From: Gymnogyps californianus
Lineage: Eukaryota > Chordata > Aves > Accipitriformes > Cathartidae
DNA length: 64,000 bases
NCBI RefSeq assembly: GCF_018139145.2
Contig: NC_059479.1
Coordinates: 7,130,001-7,194,000, forward strand
Direction: 5' to 3'
The notes below the pieces were generated by a model, which worked only from the letters and a program-made list of their open reading frames with translations, had not been told where the DNA came from and searched no databases. The number at the start of each line of letters is the position of its first letter. Position 1 is the stretch's first letter. Below, one piece after another: positions 1-14,080 of this stretch. The position numbers and the translations under genes were made by a program.

Positions 1-2300
1 CACCTCCCACCAACTTGATACATTGCCATTTTTCATTACCCTTTATTTGCACTCAGCCAGCCATTTTTAAATCCAAGTGACAGTACTCCGTGTCCAAGCC
101 AATTTGAATTAATTTTGCAAGTAAAGATTTTGTAAGACGCTACATCAAGTGTTTTACTCAGACCAGATATATTACACATGCTTTCATCCACTAATTTTCT
201 AAAGCTATCAGAAAAAGCAATCAAGCTTTGAAGATTACTAGTGCACCCAGCCAGCTTTTTGCTGGTCTATTCACTTACAAAACCAATCCTGGCATTACTA
301 AAGAATTGCCACTCCTTTAGCTGATGACTGATTTAAAACAATGTATCTGTCTAATCCATTACCTTCCCAAAATAACATACAGCCCTGATTATTCCTCCTA
401 ACTTTTAGTTTAGGGTTATATGGCATGTGGGTTTATGTTTTGATTGACAGATGGGTCTTTTTCTTTAAAGGGATCTGTGATTTCAGTAGCATAGCTTATG
501 TTTATTTTACATATTTCCAGCTGTTAGCTTGTATCAGAAGTTATTCCTTACTCCCAGTATGAAAGCAAGTAGGACCTACGACACCTCTTTAATTATATCA
601 GTGAAGGAACATCAGACTGGCAGTAGGGGCAAAACATACAGTATAGCAGGCCTAATTCTAGCCAAATCAGATTTATTTCTTCTCACAGCAGGAGGAACAT
701 GCCAGTCAAAATAAACTTTCTCTCCCTATTTAATATATTCCCTCTCCCTCTGTTTTATTGCTTACTCATGTTATAAATTCTTGTACTTAAGACTCCTAGT
801 CAGAGTTTGGCTTTTTCTCTTTTGGCATGTCCATTCCTTATTCTTCTGTCTCCCTAAATCTGGCCCCATTCATTTAATACCCCTGCCCTTCCTAACAACC
901 TCTTGTTGTGGTAGTGAAGTACTGTGTTTCTTTTCCAGATGTGGTCTGGGGCACAGAGAAACTTGGTGACTTATTTCATGTTGCATATAGACTCTTTAGT
1001 AAAAGTGGGAAGGTTTCAGGTACACTGAATTTTTTCCTCCTAAAGCCTAGCCAATATACTGGCTATTAAGTTGCTCTTTTACAGATACCCCTACTAAAAC
1101 ACTTTCTTATTCTTGCTGGCATCATTCAAATACAGTTCCTGGTGATCTCCTTACCTAGGGCTCAGTTCTGCCTCTACTTTGTTTGTGGTGTGTTTATTGA
1201 AAAGGGTCCAAAAAGTTTACTGCTATGTTTCTCAAAATTTTTCATACTATAAGTCAGCTTGTTCAGGATAAAACTTTCAAACTGAAATGTCACACTTATA
1301 AAAATGCTGATTTTTTTGGAAACTTTTATGAGTTTAGGTCACTGGGATCCTACAACAGGTGTATTGTTTATTGAATTTTTTTTCTTTATTTATTTACTTA
1401 ATTTTATTTATCAAAATTAGGAGTATCTTAAATTTAAGTCTTTCATCTCATAGTGAAATGATTACATCAGAATACCCAGTGCTTAACTTCTTTGCGTGTA
1501 TGCATGCATGCATGAAGGCAGAAAATAGATTGGTTTTTCTTCCCAATGATAAGAGAAACAAAGGTCATAGCTCCCCAAAAGTCTAATTTCAGCAAGACTA
1601 ATGCATATAATACAGCATAGTTCACTTAATGAGGATGAAACGTGTAGATGGGTGAACAAGTGTATCGTCAGTTTTGATTTCCCAGTGGAAAGAATATAAA
1701 ACAATACCATAATTTAAAATATCTTTCTTAAAAAAATCTCTGATTAAGACACAAGCAGTATTATATAATCCTGTTTTGAGCTGGAAACAAGGAAAGCAGG
1801 CCTCATTTTTTCTCTGCTCAGCCTTTTCAAAATATCCTACGTTAGATGCTTCCATGCATGTTGTGAAAAGCTGGGCACACATTTTGGGCTCTTGCCTTGA
1901 TATTTAAATGAGGTTGCACTTGTAGGAAGATGATGTTTCACAGAAATACTTCTGTGGTAATGCTTTCATGGCTGTGCAGCGAGACGGTCAGAAAAAGAGC
2001 AGAGCTTTGTTTTAATCAGTGTCTGTAATCCTTAAAAACAAAGAAATTGCTGATTAACTCAATATGATAAGAAATGGCTGGTGTCTACAGCAAATTGCCT
2101 GGAGTTAAAAGTCTCTTCTCTCCACTGATTGACCTTCTGGAGTCAAATGGTCAAGTGTTTATTCCCATTTTTCCCCCTTCAAGCTCAGACTAAGGGCACA
2201 AATCTTCAAACTGCCACAGGAAAGAGAAGACTTTCCTTTGATATCCATCACTTTGAGGGTAAAATCAGGATAATTGAGACCTCACTGACCCCACTTCTGT
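1..2300. other. AT-rich unique non-coding sequence
   Basis: Nothing recognisable was found on either strand. Stop codons are frequent in all frames and the longest open frames are under about 90 codons with no familiar motif. The only pattern is a short alternating palindromic run at 1500-1514 (GCAT repeated). It reads as ordinary intergenic or intronic vertebrate sequence. Confidence 0.6.
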
Positions 2301-2328
2301 GCAACTCATCCCCGACTTGTGCTCCATG

Positions 2329-2965
2329 GTTAAACACAAATCCCTACATCAAGAGCCGCGAGAAGCACACCTGCCCTCAGCAAAGAAGCCGCCACGACCG
2401 TGAGGGATGGTTTCTTTCTGCGGGCCAGCTCCCTTGATTGTTGCAGCCCAGAGGGCTGAGGCAATGGTGGCCCCACTCCCTGCCACAGGCTGCTGGAAGC
2501 TTCTGGAAGGTAGTGCCTGCAGGCAGGGGCAGGGCAGGGGCCACTGCCCTGTAGAAGAGGGCCTTGCTGGCAGCCGGGGCCCAGCCTCAGGGGTAGTGGG
2601 AAGGAGGAGAGTTCCCCAGACAGTGGCGGGAGGCTGCCCAGCAGTTTTTGTGGCAGAGCAACCACTGAAGGCTGCTGGGTGAGAGGAAGGCTGGAGGCCT
2701 TGGTGCAGGCAGAGGGGCGGAGGTCAGTGTCTGCTCAGCTCTTTTACATTTATTTCATCTGGTACGTCTTTGCTTTATTCATTGGACCACCCTGCTTGAA
2801 TGTCTGTCCCGACAAAACACACCCTGTGAGACTCAAAGCCCCTTTCATGCCTGTGGTGGGTGCTGCCTGGGTGCAGGCAGCGCTGAGCGAGGCGCAGGCA
2901 GCGTGGTGCCCGGTGACATGGCACTTGGTCATCAGGGCATGCTTGTGCGGGGTCTGTGTAAAGTG
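2329..2965. other. GC-rich, CpG-containing patch in AT-rich surroundings
   Basis: Base composition changes sharply here to GC-rich, with roughly twenty CpG dinucleotides (clusters near 2356-2400 and 2880-2910), whereas neighbouring sequence has almost none. Open frames of about 90-110 codons occur on both strands, which is what high GC with few stop codons gives by chance. No protein family is recognisable. There is a small GC hairpin near 2543-2566 (CAGGGCA and TGCCCTG arms) and runs of GGCAGGGGCA-like words. It could be a weak CpG island (promoter or enhancer of an unseen transcript) or a decayed GC-rich repeat. The sequence alone does not decide. Confidence 0.45.
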
Positions 2966-3010
2966 CACCCTGATTGGGCACGGACAATTTGCAGGTGTTT
3001 TAAAATTTTG

Positions 3011-3357
3011 AGCTACAGCCATTTTGTATGTAAGCTTCCCCATTTGCAAGCCAGAGGAAATAACTTCCTCTCATGCATATGTTGCCAGTGTGCCTTAAAT
3101 AATCTTTGAAGTGCAGGCCTTGTCTGAGCACCAGTGAGCGTTGGGGGGGTGTTAATGAGAGGAGCAACTGTATGTGCCATACATGAACTATCTGTTCGGA
3201 CTGAATATTGGCAGAAAGAGGATGTCAGGTTACCCCACTCCTAGCCTTCACTTCGGTCCACCACTGGCTGAAATACATTTTAATGATTCTGATTATAGTG
3301 CTGGGTTGAGTGTTTTTTTGTGGTGTTTTGTTTTTTAACACCTTCCTCAAAGAGTAA

Positions 3358-3391
<34 letters not shown>

Positions 3392-4900
3392 GGTCAAAGG
3401 CTGAGGTTTGACAGATCTCCTGTGGCAAATTATTTCATCTCCCAAAGCGCTGTGAAAGGTGTTAAACTTGAGAGGCTTGATGACTGCAAGAATTTTCATC
3501 AGCTTTGCCTCCCTAGCACTTTGGGTAATAAGTTAAGAAATTGAGAAGGGACTCAGAGCACACCAGGGGTGGTCTTATAGTAGTAGGGGCTGGGGTCTGG
3601 AGTCTGTCATGGGCAATGTGTCTGTGCTTCATCCTGCTACCTGGAGCTACAGCCATAAAGATACCCATGCATATATGTTTAACTGTATCTCATTTGAACA
3701 CCAGTGTCTCTAAGTCACCTATCTCAAAGTTCTGTCACATTGTACTGTTTGGGCAGTAGAATCTGAATTGCCCATTTACACTCATCCCTAGCAGTGGTTT
3801 TTCTAGTTTATGTTGTCATTTGTTTTCCACGACTCCCTTTTAGTTTCTGTACTGCTTTGCAGAGCTTTTGCTTAACACGATGTTAGTGACAGAGATACAG
3901 AATAGGCAAGTCAAAGGATGAAGATAAAAAAAGAACATCAGTGTTGCTGTAGCAGAAGGAAGAAAAGTCATGCACAGTGTCTGTTTGGAACATTCAGATT
4001 TTTGTAGTATATTCTTCAAAATGAAGTTCTGCTCTTCAGAAGGGATTTATTGTATCTAAATGGACAGATATGGATTTACTGTGGGCTAGGAGGGCTAAAA
4101 TGAGTTTTGCTCCTGTGCATTCACATGCTTGGGTTTGTATCTCATCTTAATTGGTGACCTTCCTCGTAGATAGGTCCCTGTTTTGTTAACTCCTTCTGAG
4201 CTGCTCACATAATTAATAGGCAACAAATACTGAAAACTTCAGTTATTTTTCTCCTTAAAACTGTAATAGAGGCTTTGGAAATAACTTCATCTTCAACAAT
4301 GTGTTGCAACTTGCACTTGAAACAGAAATAAAAACGCCCATTTCACCCTACAATTGAATTTAATGTCCAAATTTGGCACAGTAACTCCTAAGAGGTTAAC
4401 TGAATTTTCAGTTCACCAAATGGAAGTCTTTAAAATGTTTACTGGAGTTTCGCTCAATTTTTCTCATGTTTCATGGATTTTCTGAAATAGTTAGTCCAGC
4501 CCAATGCCAAGCTTTAAACAGCTTCTTGGCATCTGAGAAATAGAAAACTTTTGAACATTCAGTACTAACTGCATAAGTGTATTTCTTTGTATTCATCATA
4601 ATCTAGTGGTTTTAAAAGATTGTTCATAGACATTCAGGTCCACCAGTGGATGTTGTTTTCTGATGTTGCTAGAGACAACATTTTGACCAAAAATTAACCC
4701 ACAACTCTGCCCCTGCCCCTCTTTTTAAAAAAAACAAACCCACAACTATTTCTTCTGTGCTCTCTCATCATTTATGATCAGTGCAAACCATAGGGGCTAG
4801 GTAGGGCATTGTGTGGTGTTTTAAGTGAGAAAATAAGGTTCTGACAGGATATATAGATGGTGGGAGTATAAAATTGGAGATGGTGAACACTGAAGGTCAT
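3011..4900. other. AT-rich unique sequence with a long T run
   Basis: No gene is seen. A run of 26 T lies at 3358-3383. The rest is AT-rich sequence without recognisable repeat signatures. Confidence 0.5.
3358..3383. repeat. poly-T run (26 T)
   Basis: Uninterrupted T homopolymer. No LINE or processed-pseudogene body could be recognised next to it, so it may be a simple homopolymer rather than the tail of an insertion. Confidence 0.9.
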
Positions 4901-4930
4901 TAACTGTGGATTTTTTGAAGATGAAGATGT

Positions 4931-4952
4931 ATTAGCAGATAATTAGCAGATA
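4931..4952. repeat. 11-bp tandem duplication
   Basis: The 11-base word attagcagata occurs twice in direct succession (4931-4941 and 4942-4952) without a mismatch. It is a recent small slippage or duplication event with no evident function. Confidence 0.85.
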
Positions 4953-5050
4953 ATGCTTTAGGAAGGGGCATTTCTATTTGCAACCCTTTAAAGGAATCAG
5001 GATTATGATGTTTTAAAACAAGAAATAACTTCAAACGTTAGTATTTGATC

Positions 5051-5090
5051 ATTAGTGTTTAACTCTTACCGATTAGTGTTTAACTCTTAC
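5051..5090. repeat. 21-bp tandem duplication
   Basis: The 19-base word attagtgtttaactcttac is present at 5051-5069 and again at 5072-5090, giving a 21-base period with perfect copies. Perfect identity in non-coding DNA suggests a recent local duplication. Confidence 0.9.
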
Positions 5091-5310
5091 ATTTTACAAT
5101 TTTTGTCCCAGCTATTAAAGCTGGCTAGAAACTTAATCTAAAAAATTCAGCAAAACACACCTCCCACCAAACTGAAACTCTTACATATTTGTGTCATTTC
5201 AGGAGCTGGAATTACCTGAAAAAAAATCCAAAAAAATGAGAAACAGGCAAAAAATCCTAAAAACTGCCCACATGGCTAAATATTTCATCAGTCTACAGGT
5301 GTGTAGCCTA

Positions 5311-8300
5311 TGGCACTTTCCAATAAGTGAAAGGATGGTGACACTGACTTCCTGCTCTGCGTCTTCTGTCCAGTGGGGTTAGATACCTAATTTCACTTAA
5401 ATTTTGTATGCACTTGCTATCTGCTGTAGAAATAGCTACAAGCTTAAAGTAGGTTGACAGAGGAGAATCTTTTCAGATCACGGAGCATTTTGCTTGAAAG
5501 AGTAATGTCTGTGTATCCCTTTCTTTCATTACGGTGGTCATTTGGAACTAGGTTCGTTTTCTGCCTCTGAAGCACTTTATAGTGCTCTCAAGTCTTTTAT
5601 CTGAAGTTTTTGGAGTAACACTGTTAGACTGGAAAAATAAAGGTTATTCACAGCTTTATTAAAAGCATGTAATGCCTATTACTGAATTAAAATCAAGCCT
5701 GATATAAGCCTAGATTGCACCTACCTTATCAGAGATGGTTTGCAATTCTCTTGTCATAGAAACTGTTGTGTTTGATTGAGTTTTCCCTGTGTTTTAGAAA
5801 TGAAATGTTGAATTAATGAGCTTCTTCCTCCCCTCTGATTTCCAAAAGCAAAGAAAAAAACAATATTCATGTTGGCAAGAATTTTGTGCAGTACTAAAAT
5901 ACAGTTGTGCTACGTTAGCTTTTCTGTATTTTTCATACTTCACTTTTATTTCGAACGAAACTGGTTGCTTATCCAAAATTTTATGGTAACTTTTAGACTA
6001 CAGTCTATTTCCAATGTCTTTATGAAAGACAAGCTCTGTCATTATGTTCCCAAAGGGATATACCAGTAAACCTGAAGTCTAGGGAATAAAATTGGAAGAT
6101 TACTGTTTCTTGTCATATTTTTTTTTTTTTTTATGGCTTTGAGTACACTGGAATGGCTTAGTGGGGAGAAAAAACACTGGCAGTGAAGGGAAGTAACTAT
6201 TAATGTCCTATCAGAGCTTGATGGAGCTTGATATAATTAAAAAACTTGTGATATCTCCAGCAATTGTAATTCCAATTATTTGCTAGCTAAAGGCAACTTT
6301 CACTGCTCCAAGTTAGGAAATCATGTAAATAGCCTAATTAATATAATTTGCCTTATGCTCTACTAAGAAAACAAAACCAAATATTTAATTTTTAAAGAAT
6401 AAGTAACATGGTATAAACTAAATATTATAAATATTCGGTCCATTTGTAGAGCAAACATTACATATTACAAGTCATTCTCAACATTTCGAAGTAATTCAGC
6501 ATGATTTAATGAAATTATGATGGCTTGCTTTAGCTTTACAACTGCATGACAATAAAAGGAAAGCATTTCTTTGTGTGGGTTAGAGCTAGTTCTTTTACAA
6601 AATAGTGTGTAACAACATGTACAGCAGGGGGCCAGAAGATATAAAGAAGGTTTCATCATCTTGTATCTGCAGTCCTTTAATATCGAGAGACTTCCACAAA
6701 ACTTAAAATAAGTCTTTGAAATATTCCATGCTGTGGTGGTAGAAAGGTACAATAAATAATACTTCGCTTTTTCCTCATGTGGAATGAAGAGATAAAGCTA
6801 TTTATGAAACTGTAAAGACTTACAAATCATTCTAACAGGTTGTCATATGTTAATGTCAGTGGGAATTTAATCACCCAAGGTAAAAATCTATATAATTTTT
6901 TTTTCTCCAATCCTATCTTGTTTTCATAACTCCTTCTATTGACAGATTCTCTCATGATGATAAATTAAAGGAATGCCCAAGACCACAAAATGTAAAAACA
7001 GAAGAAAAAAAAAAAAAAAAGGACTGAAGCAGTAGATTGTTTTTAAACTGTGTGGCAGTTTTATTTTTTTGTTGTTGTAGCATTTACAGGACCTAATGAG
7101 GAGTCATTGTGCTCAGTACTGTACACCTGCTTAACAAGACAATAAAGAGGTAACAGATGGACTGTGAGGATTCAGATTTATATAACAAATAGCTAGACTT
7201 TCTGTGGAAAAAAAATCACTTAATTTTTGAGAGTTGTTGATTCAGGAATAAAAAAACCTTGCTTAGGAGCAAAACAATTTTATTTATCAATTAATAAAAA
7301 TTGTTAGACAGCTGCTTACCCGAAAAGCTGTTCAGTGTCGGTTTTAATTTGCCAGCTGGGATTGGAGTAGACTGAATTCTTTGGCTCTTAGCCACTTTCA
7401 CTCCTGTTAAAACGAGACACTTCCACCGGCTTTCCAGGTGATCTCATAGTGAATTAGACTTTATCCTTCTGTAGTTGCCTGAACCAAAGAGGAGTTTTAG
7501 AGAAAAATAAAGATATGCAAGCTTTTTAGATTTGTCAGTTAATTTTATAATTTTCTATACATCTCTCAGTAAATCAAGTATTGATCAGGTTTTTGTCCGG
7601 AGGAGGACAGACATACAGCATTATTTGGTGGCCTCTATCCTGCATTCAAATTTAAGTGAGGAAGGCTTATGCCATGCTTGCCACACTTTGTTTTGTTATG
7701 ATAACTATTAGAAAAATGAATCTTAAATATCACCCTCTCCTCTCCTTCAAAATACTTTCATGCTACCTGTTGATTGAACTGATGCTTTAGTTGTCTTCTT
7801 CATAGCGTAAGAGCCGTACACAAAATTAAAATGTAAAATTTGGCTCCCTTTATTTCCCTTGATTCTGTAAAGCCCTTCTTTGAATCAACGCTAGCATTGT
7901 CAGACAGATTGCCATTGCAGAAATCTCATGTCGTGATTCATGAAAGAGCGTGATGCATCCTTAGATCCGTCTGTCGGCCAAGGAGCAGAGTTCTGTGTTC
8001 CACCTCACAGTCCAGTGATGTGGGAAGCAGAAGGTGTAAAGTTTCCTTTCTATTCCTAGATGTGGCCTGCTGCACTTGAAGGGGAGGGAGAGAATAAAAA
8101 GTTATTTTACATATAAACTAAGCACATTTGATCTAGAAGCCTTTCGTTTGTGCTAAGTACATTCATCTCTCTCTGGGTTTTCAGAATATGATCTCCATTT
8201 CTCTCTAAATTTCACGATGTAAGGGTTATTTCCAAGCTTAGATTTTTAAATGAGCTATTTTACCTATTAGAAATGCAGAACTTGCTTTATATTACTTGAC

Positions 8301-11300
8301 TCCCCGATGAAAGGTTAGTTGCCTAATCGCATGGGTTTGGTGGCTATGCTACAGTGCAGAGTGTTAAGGCTGTAATAGGAAATCAAATAGTTCATTTCAC
8401 AGCCATCAAATACATGCTGAGCTGCCTGACTGGTTTATGCTGCTTTATCTTTTAGGACGTAAAACCTATTCTTACTTTATGAAAACAGTACTTTGTGTTA
8501 GATAATAATTTCATTTACATATAAAGGTTACACTTAATAAAAATATATGAACCAAAATTGCAACAAAGATACAACATCATAAACCACCTTTTTTAGAGTG
8601 TGCTGTTTTTTTCCCTTGAAAGGCTTCATTGCTTTTAAGACAGGAGATATTGCTTCAGAACTAAAGATTTAAAGCTTTTTTCTTCTGCCTGTAGTAAAAG
8701 TAATAAAGCTTTTTATTGTACAAAGACTGTAAATATATTTAGCAATAATTTCAACAGCTGGAAGTGTCTAGATGTCTGTAGTGGAAATACAAGGGTCATA
8801 TTTACCTAGGCTTGGCCTAGAAATTTCTATAACCTTTTTCTTTCCACCTAGCCAGCACTGAACAGTTATTGTTTGTTATCTTGTAAACACTGGAAGACAA
8901 TCTCATGGAGGAAATGACTCCTTGCAGTTAGAAATAAGATACTGCTGTAACACGTTTGTTGTGATTATTTTCTGTTGCCATCATTTGTTATGATTGTTTA
9001 CTGCAAATAGGCATCATTCCTACAGTCCGGAGCCTGGCACCGAAACCCATGGTAGCTCCTCCAAGGCTCCACAGCAGGTATAGTCTGATGATAAAGAACT
9101 TTAGTCCCCTAGAATAACATGCTACAAGAAACTTGCTATCTGAAAATAGTGGATATTGTTTAGGGAATCCATGGGAAGAATAATAGAAAAGAAGGTTAAT
9201 GATATGACTTGAAGAGTTGACTTCGGGAAGAGTCTTGAAGGGCTCTGTGAATAGGCCAAATATCTTCCCATAGCTTTGTAGGTTCTGCTTTGAGTAGAAT
9301 GACCTTTATTATAATTTTTGTTATTCTAAATATATGAAATACTTTGGGTTTGGTAGAGGAGGAGATTTAGCATACAGATAAAGTTAATTCCCTTTAGAAA
9401 TAGAGAAAGTTAAGAAACAAACTTGCATCTATTTTCATTCCTTCTCACAGCTCACTGCCTTTCTCAGTAAATACCTCAGCATTGTCAGTGTTTCATTCCT
9501 AAATTAATATTAATATATTTCCATTGTTTCAGTTTTATATTGTACTCCTGTTGACCTAAGATTACAAGCATACTTTCAACTCCTAAATCTTATTATCCTC
9601 TGAGGAACATGTACAGAGAGACAAGGGTACTCTGTAAGCAGTGAAGGAGTGTATCTTTTAACTCAATTTTAAAAATAATTATAATTCTTCTATCTTTCTA
9701 CAATGTGAAGTATAACCAATTATTGCATAGTTATAATCATGAAATAGGAACAAAATGCAAGCACAGACACTCATTGCGTATGGGGAAAACAGTAATCAGT
9801 AGTAAGTTTTTGATGAGTACTGTTAGAATGTCTGTTGAAATTCCATAGTGGGATGGACTTGGAGGATAAATACTTTCACAGATTACAGGAGAAGAAGAAA
9901 AAAAAATACAAAATATTAGTTAGTCATTCTGGAGTTGTTCATTTTGGTTTTTTTCACAGTTGCACATAGGTCTTTCATACATCCAGATTTTTCTGGACAT
10001 AGTCTTTTATCCTAGCATTTAGCCTGTGGAGGTTTCTTATGATGTCCCAGTCAGTGCAAAAGCTGCTGTTCCTGGTGAGCTTTAGAACTTCAGAAACTTC
10101 AAAGAAATGACTGCTGTGCACAGAGTTACTGCACAGCTCTTGTACAAGAAGTCCAGTGTATCTGGGTTGTGGGGGATCTACTGCATGTGAATTTCTGCAG
10201 ATCGCCAGCTCAGGGTCAGTGAGATTGACACATCAGTATCAGTCTACTAATGGAAACCAAAAACAGTTGGATGAATAGTTATCCGTGTCAGTGCTGTACA
10301 TTGGAAGTGTCATATGAAAAGTGTGAGTCCAACTTTTATGAAAGGGAAACATGCTGACTGGAGCACCGATTTGGGTGTCTCTTGGATCACGTACTGTACC
10401 TATACAGTATTGGGTGACCTAATGTGAAATGTCTATATATTCTACTATCCTTTGTTTTGGTTGACCTTCTGTTAGAGGTTTCTATCGTTCTCAACTGAGA
10501 TCTATTCTGCCTTTTGTACTCTTAAATAGAAGAGACCATACTGAAACAGAGAAGCATTGATGAACGGAACAAACATTTCACTCGACATTTTAAATTTTGT
10601 CTTGTAATATTTCACAGTTCAAGATAGCTTGAAGAAATGATATTTTTACATCTCAAAAAGTTTTGAGACAATACTGAAACATCTAGTTTTTGACAGCATC
10701 TTGCCAGCTACTTGAATTTGAAACATGAGAAAAATGTCCATGAATCTCTAGAGAATACAGGAAGAGTGATGATCGTAAGAAGGAAATGAACTGTGTATTG
10801 TTAAAAAAATGGACCTATCTAAACATACAAGAGTAAGAGAAGGTATCAAATCAAGGAAAGTGCTACTGCACTGATAATAGGTTAGGTTAAGGCAGTAAAG
10901 TTTCCTAATAAGGCCAAGAGATAGCAAGTTACTGATTTTCAATATACTTACTCATTTTTGGGGGGCCTATTGATGAATATGATATATAGTGTTTCAGAAA
11001 AGGTGTAGGGCATTGAAAAAAGAACTTATCAGAGCTGGAAAGTAATCTGTGTAAAGATCATGACTGAAATTTTCGTTCATTAGGGTTGTTTTATTTTGGT
11101 TTTGGTTTTTTTGGGGGGGTAGGAATTACTCTGGTTTAAGAGAACTTAAAATGATACACGTATAGTAACTATGTGAGATTTGACTGTTTTGCAATCCTGG
11201 TCTTTAGGACAGTTAAATTTATAAGTTTGATGGAAGTATCACATGTTGATTGTATAAATGGAAGCTCCTTCTGGAATTTATGCTGAAAACATTCTCATAC

Positions 11301-14080
11301 TGTATAACAAATTCATTTTCTTCCTTATTGTTTAGGACATTAGTAGTTAGGATGGGCCTCATGTAAAGATTAGTCAGACTGCTTAAACATGTTGTCCACC
11401 TCTCTTTCTGCAAAGAGGTTAACAGCTGTTTGAAGTTCAGCTTCTATTACTTGAGGAAAAAATCAACTTTGGGCTACTACATAGATTATAAACGGAATTC
11501 CTACTGAGTAAATGTTGGGTTATTTCCTAAGGCTGAAAGCCCATAAATGAGGGAGAGACTTCTTTCTAACAGGTAAAAAGAAAACCAAAGTGAAGAAAGA
11601 ATTTGTAAAACAATGCATAACTGTCATTTTTGAATCATAGTAAACTGTTTTAGAAATTATCATTAAAACAGATTTGAGCAACTTCTAGGTATTATATCTT
11701 GGTATCAGCGCTAAATTTTTTGGTGGTCAGTAGCAAACTGTGTATACCATTCATTTCTAAATTAAAATATTTAATGATATATTTCAGTAGAAAGTAGAAG
11801 AGGATTTTTAAAAGTAGACATCAGTAGTAATTAGATATGTCAATTAAAATACTGTAAACAAGCATGAGCTTGTGTATTTCTGTAAAATTAAATCAAACTG
11901 TCTCGGCAGCTGACAAAGCTATTTTATTTACCACTGAAAGATAACTGTTCCAAAGCTACTAGAACTGGAGGTGATCTATTATACAAATTATCAAATATAA
12001 AACATTACATTATCAATTCATATCTTAAATCTGTGATATGATTTACTGGATATGATTTTAGGAAACATACACTTGACAAAACTATTTTTCTGGTATCCTT
12101 TGGGATGAGAAACTGAATTTAGGTTTTGTAAAACACAATCACATGTTCAGCTGGTAGAAATTGACAGTGATATTAATACAATTAGATCTGGTTTATAAAG
12201 ATTTTATGCTTCTGAGCCTAAAATGCAACAGTAAGTCTAATGTCCACCTGTTTTGTCTTAAACTAATGCAGCGTATTATATAATAACATGATTTAGGTCT
12301 CCATTTTGGGTAACAAGAAGCATAAAGAGATTTTCCCCTACAAAAATAGGCCTCTCGTACATCCTTACTGAATATCAGTATTCTCTGAATTCTTCAAGTG
12401 AAAGACAGCAAAATAACAAGAGGAACTAAAAAAGTATTTGTAAAGGAAGATTTGTTTTTACAAGCAGAGACAGCTTAGCAGTAGTTTGTAAGAGTGCAGA
12501 GTCAGAAGAGCTTAGGTTAAGTCTGTAACCTAAGTCTGTAAAGTGTGATACTGTACAACTACAGCCCACCTCACCAGAGAGAACCAGTGGACTGTGAAAT
12601 GAATGAGGCAGGTGAAAAAAATCCCCACAAAATTCTTAACCCCCCTTGCAAGAAGTTCAGTATGATGAGGCTTTATAAGTAAATTTCACTACTTAGATGC
12701 AGACTAACTATTAAAAATGCATAACGTTGTACTTCCTTTAATGCTTTTAATTCTTCCTTCATAAAAACAAATTAAAGTTAAAAAATATAGCAGTTGAAGA
12801 GAAATTTAAAAAAAAAAAAGGTTAATTGCTGAATCTGAATAGACTTTATAAGAACGACCTAAAATACTCTTTGGATTCATATCGCATCAAAGTTCTATAT
12901 ACAATATAACATGACATAAGCATTTGTGTATGCTTTTCTTACAGAAGACCTTGCTCTCATCTGTACCTTTATACCACAGACAAACCTTGTAGCTCACAGA
13001 ATGTGAATAATTAGAATGCAAAAAATTTTAATAGTTTGAGCAGAATGAGATCAATCCATTTTGACTTGGAGACTTTCATTCAGGTTTATCTGATGGTTAG
13101 AAGCATCAGCATCTCAGGTCTCACCGAAGTTAGTGATCTGCCTGCAATGATAGAGATTTTAGAAGCTGGAAGTAAATATTAACTATTTCACTGCAAGTAT
13201 GTGCTATTACAGAAATTAGAGATGAGAATAATGCTGGATTCCCAGTTCAGAAGTAATGGTTTCATGTATTATTAACACATATTGTTATTGGTGACGTTGA
13301 TATTCACAACAACAGGACTGTGTGCTATATTCATAATGTCTATCTGGGCTGTACTTTCATGTTTATTGAAAGAGTATGCCTTTTAATGTGGAGATAGTAT
13401 CTGTCTTCAATTTTGGGTTGCATTTAGCAACTTTAGGACAGTCTGATAAATGTGGAGGAAATGTTTCAATGTTTGATCTTTATGTTTATGGTGAAACAAA
13501 GTGAAAGTTTGTCCCCTCCCCAGGTAATTAGTTTTTAGTACAGGAAACGTTTTAGGATGATATAAGATCTACTGAACAAAATATAAAGTATGATGAGAGA
13601 TGGAATGAATTGCAGACAAATGAAGGAAATGGGGAAAGTTTTAAGAGAAATTATTTTATATAAAATAGTTATTATAACAGTTAGTCATTAAAACAGCAGT
13701 AATAAAATTATATTTATAGCTGAATAAAGAGTCTCTGTGATTAAGATATGGAAGTAGTTAATTGGACTGCTGAAATATTAGGAAATTCAAGTGATGAAAA
13801 GTATACAAATGAAAACAAAAGTGCATAAAAATTAATGAGGAGGCTGAAATAGGAAAATAACAAACCAAGTAATGTATAATGAATAAACATATAGCTGGTA
13901 GACAAGGAGATATTAAGACCATTGGAAAAGTGAATGGATATTCATTGCCTCAGAGTTGCTATTTTTGCAGAACCTTTGCAAAAGTACAAAGTTTTGGTTT
14001 TATTTCTGTACAGCATGATGATTTCTCCTTTACATGATTTAACATTCTACAAGGTATATCTGCTGGCAGTGGAGTTGCAA
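5311..14080. other. long AT-rich unique region, no gene seen
   Basis: No open frame above about 95 codons and no recognisable transposon body. It contains homopolymer runs (A16 at 7005-7020) and a G/T-rich stretch at about 11086-11121. Two short segments with several CpGs in otherwise CpG-poor sequence (about 7300-7460 and 7880-7985) read like conserved non-coding DNA, but this cannot be tested without an alignment. Confidence 0.5.

Noticed and set aside
2330..3049. Several 90-110 codon frames on both strands in the GC-rich patch
   Set aside because: High GC reduces stop codons in all frames. Frames overlap on opposite strands and none has a recognisable motif.
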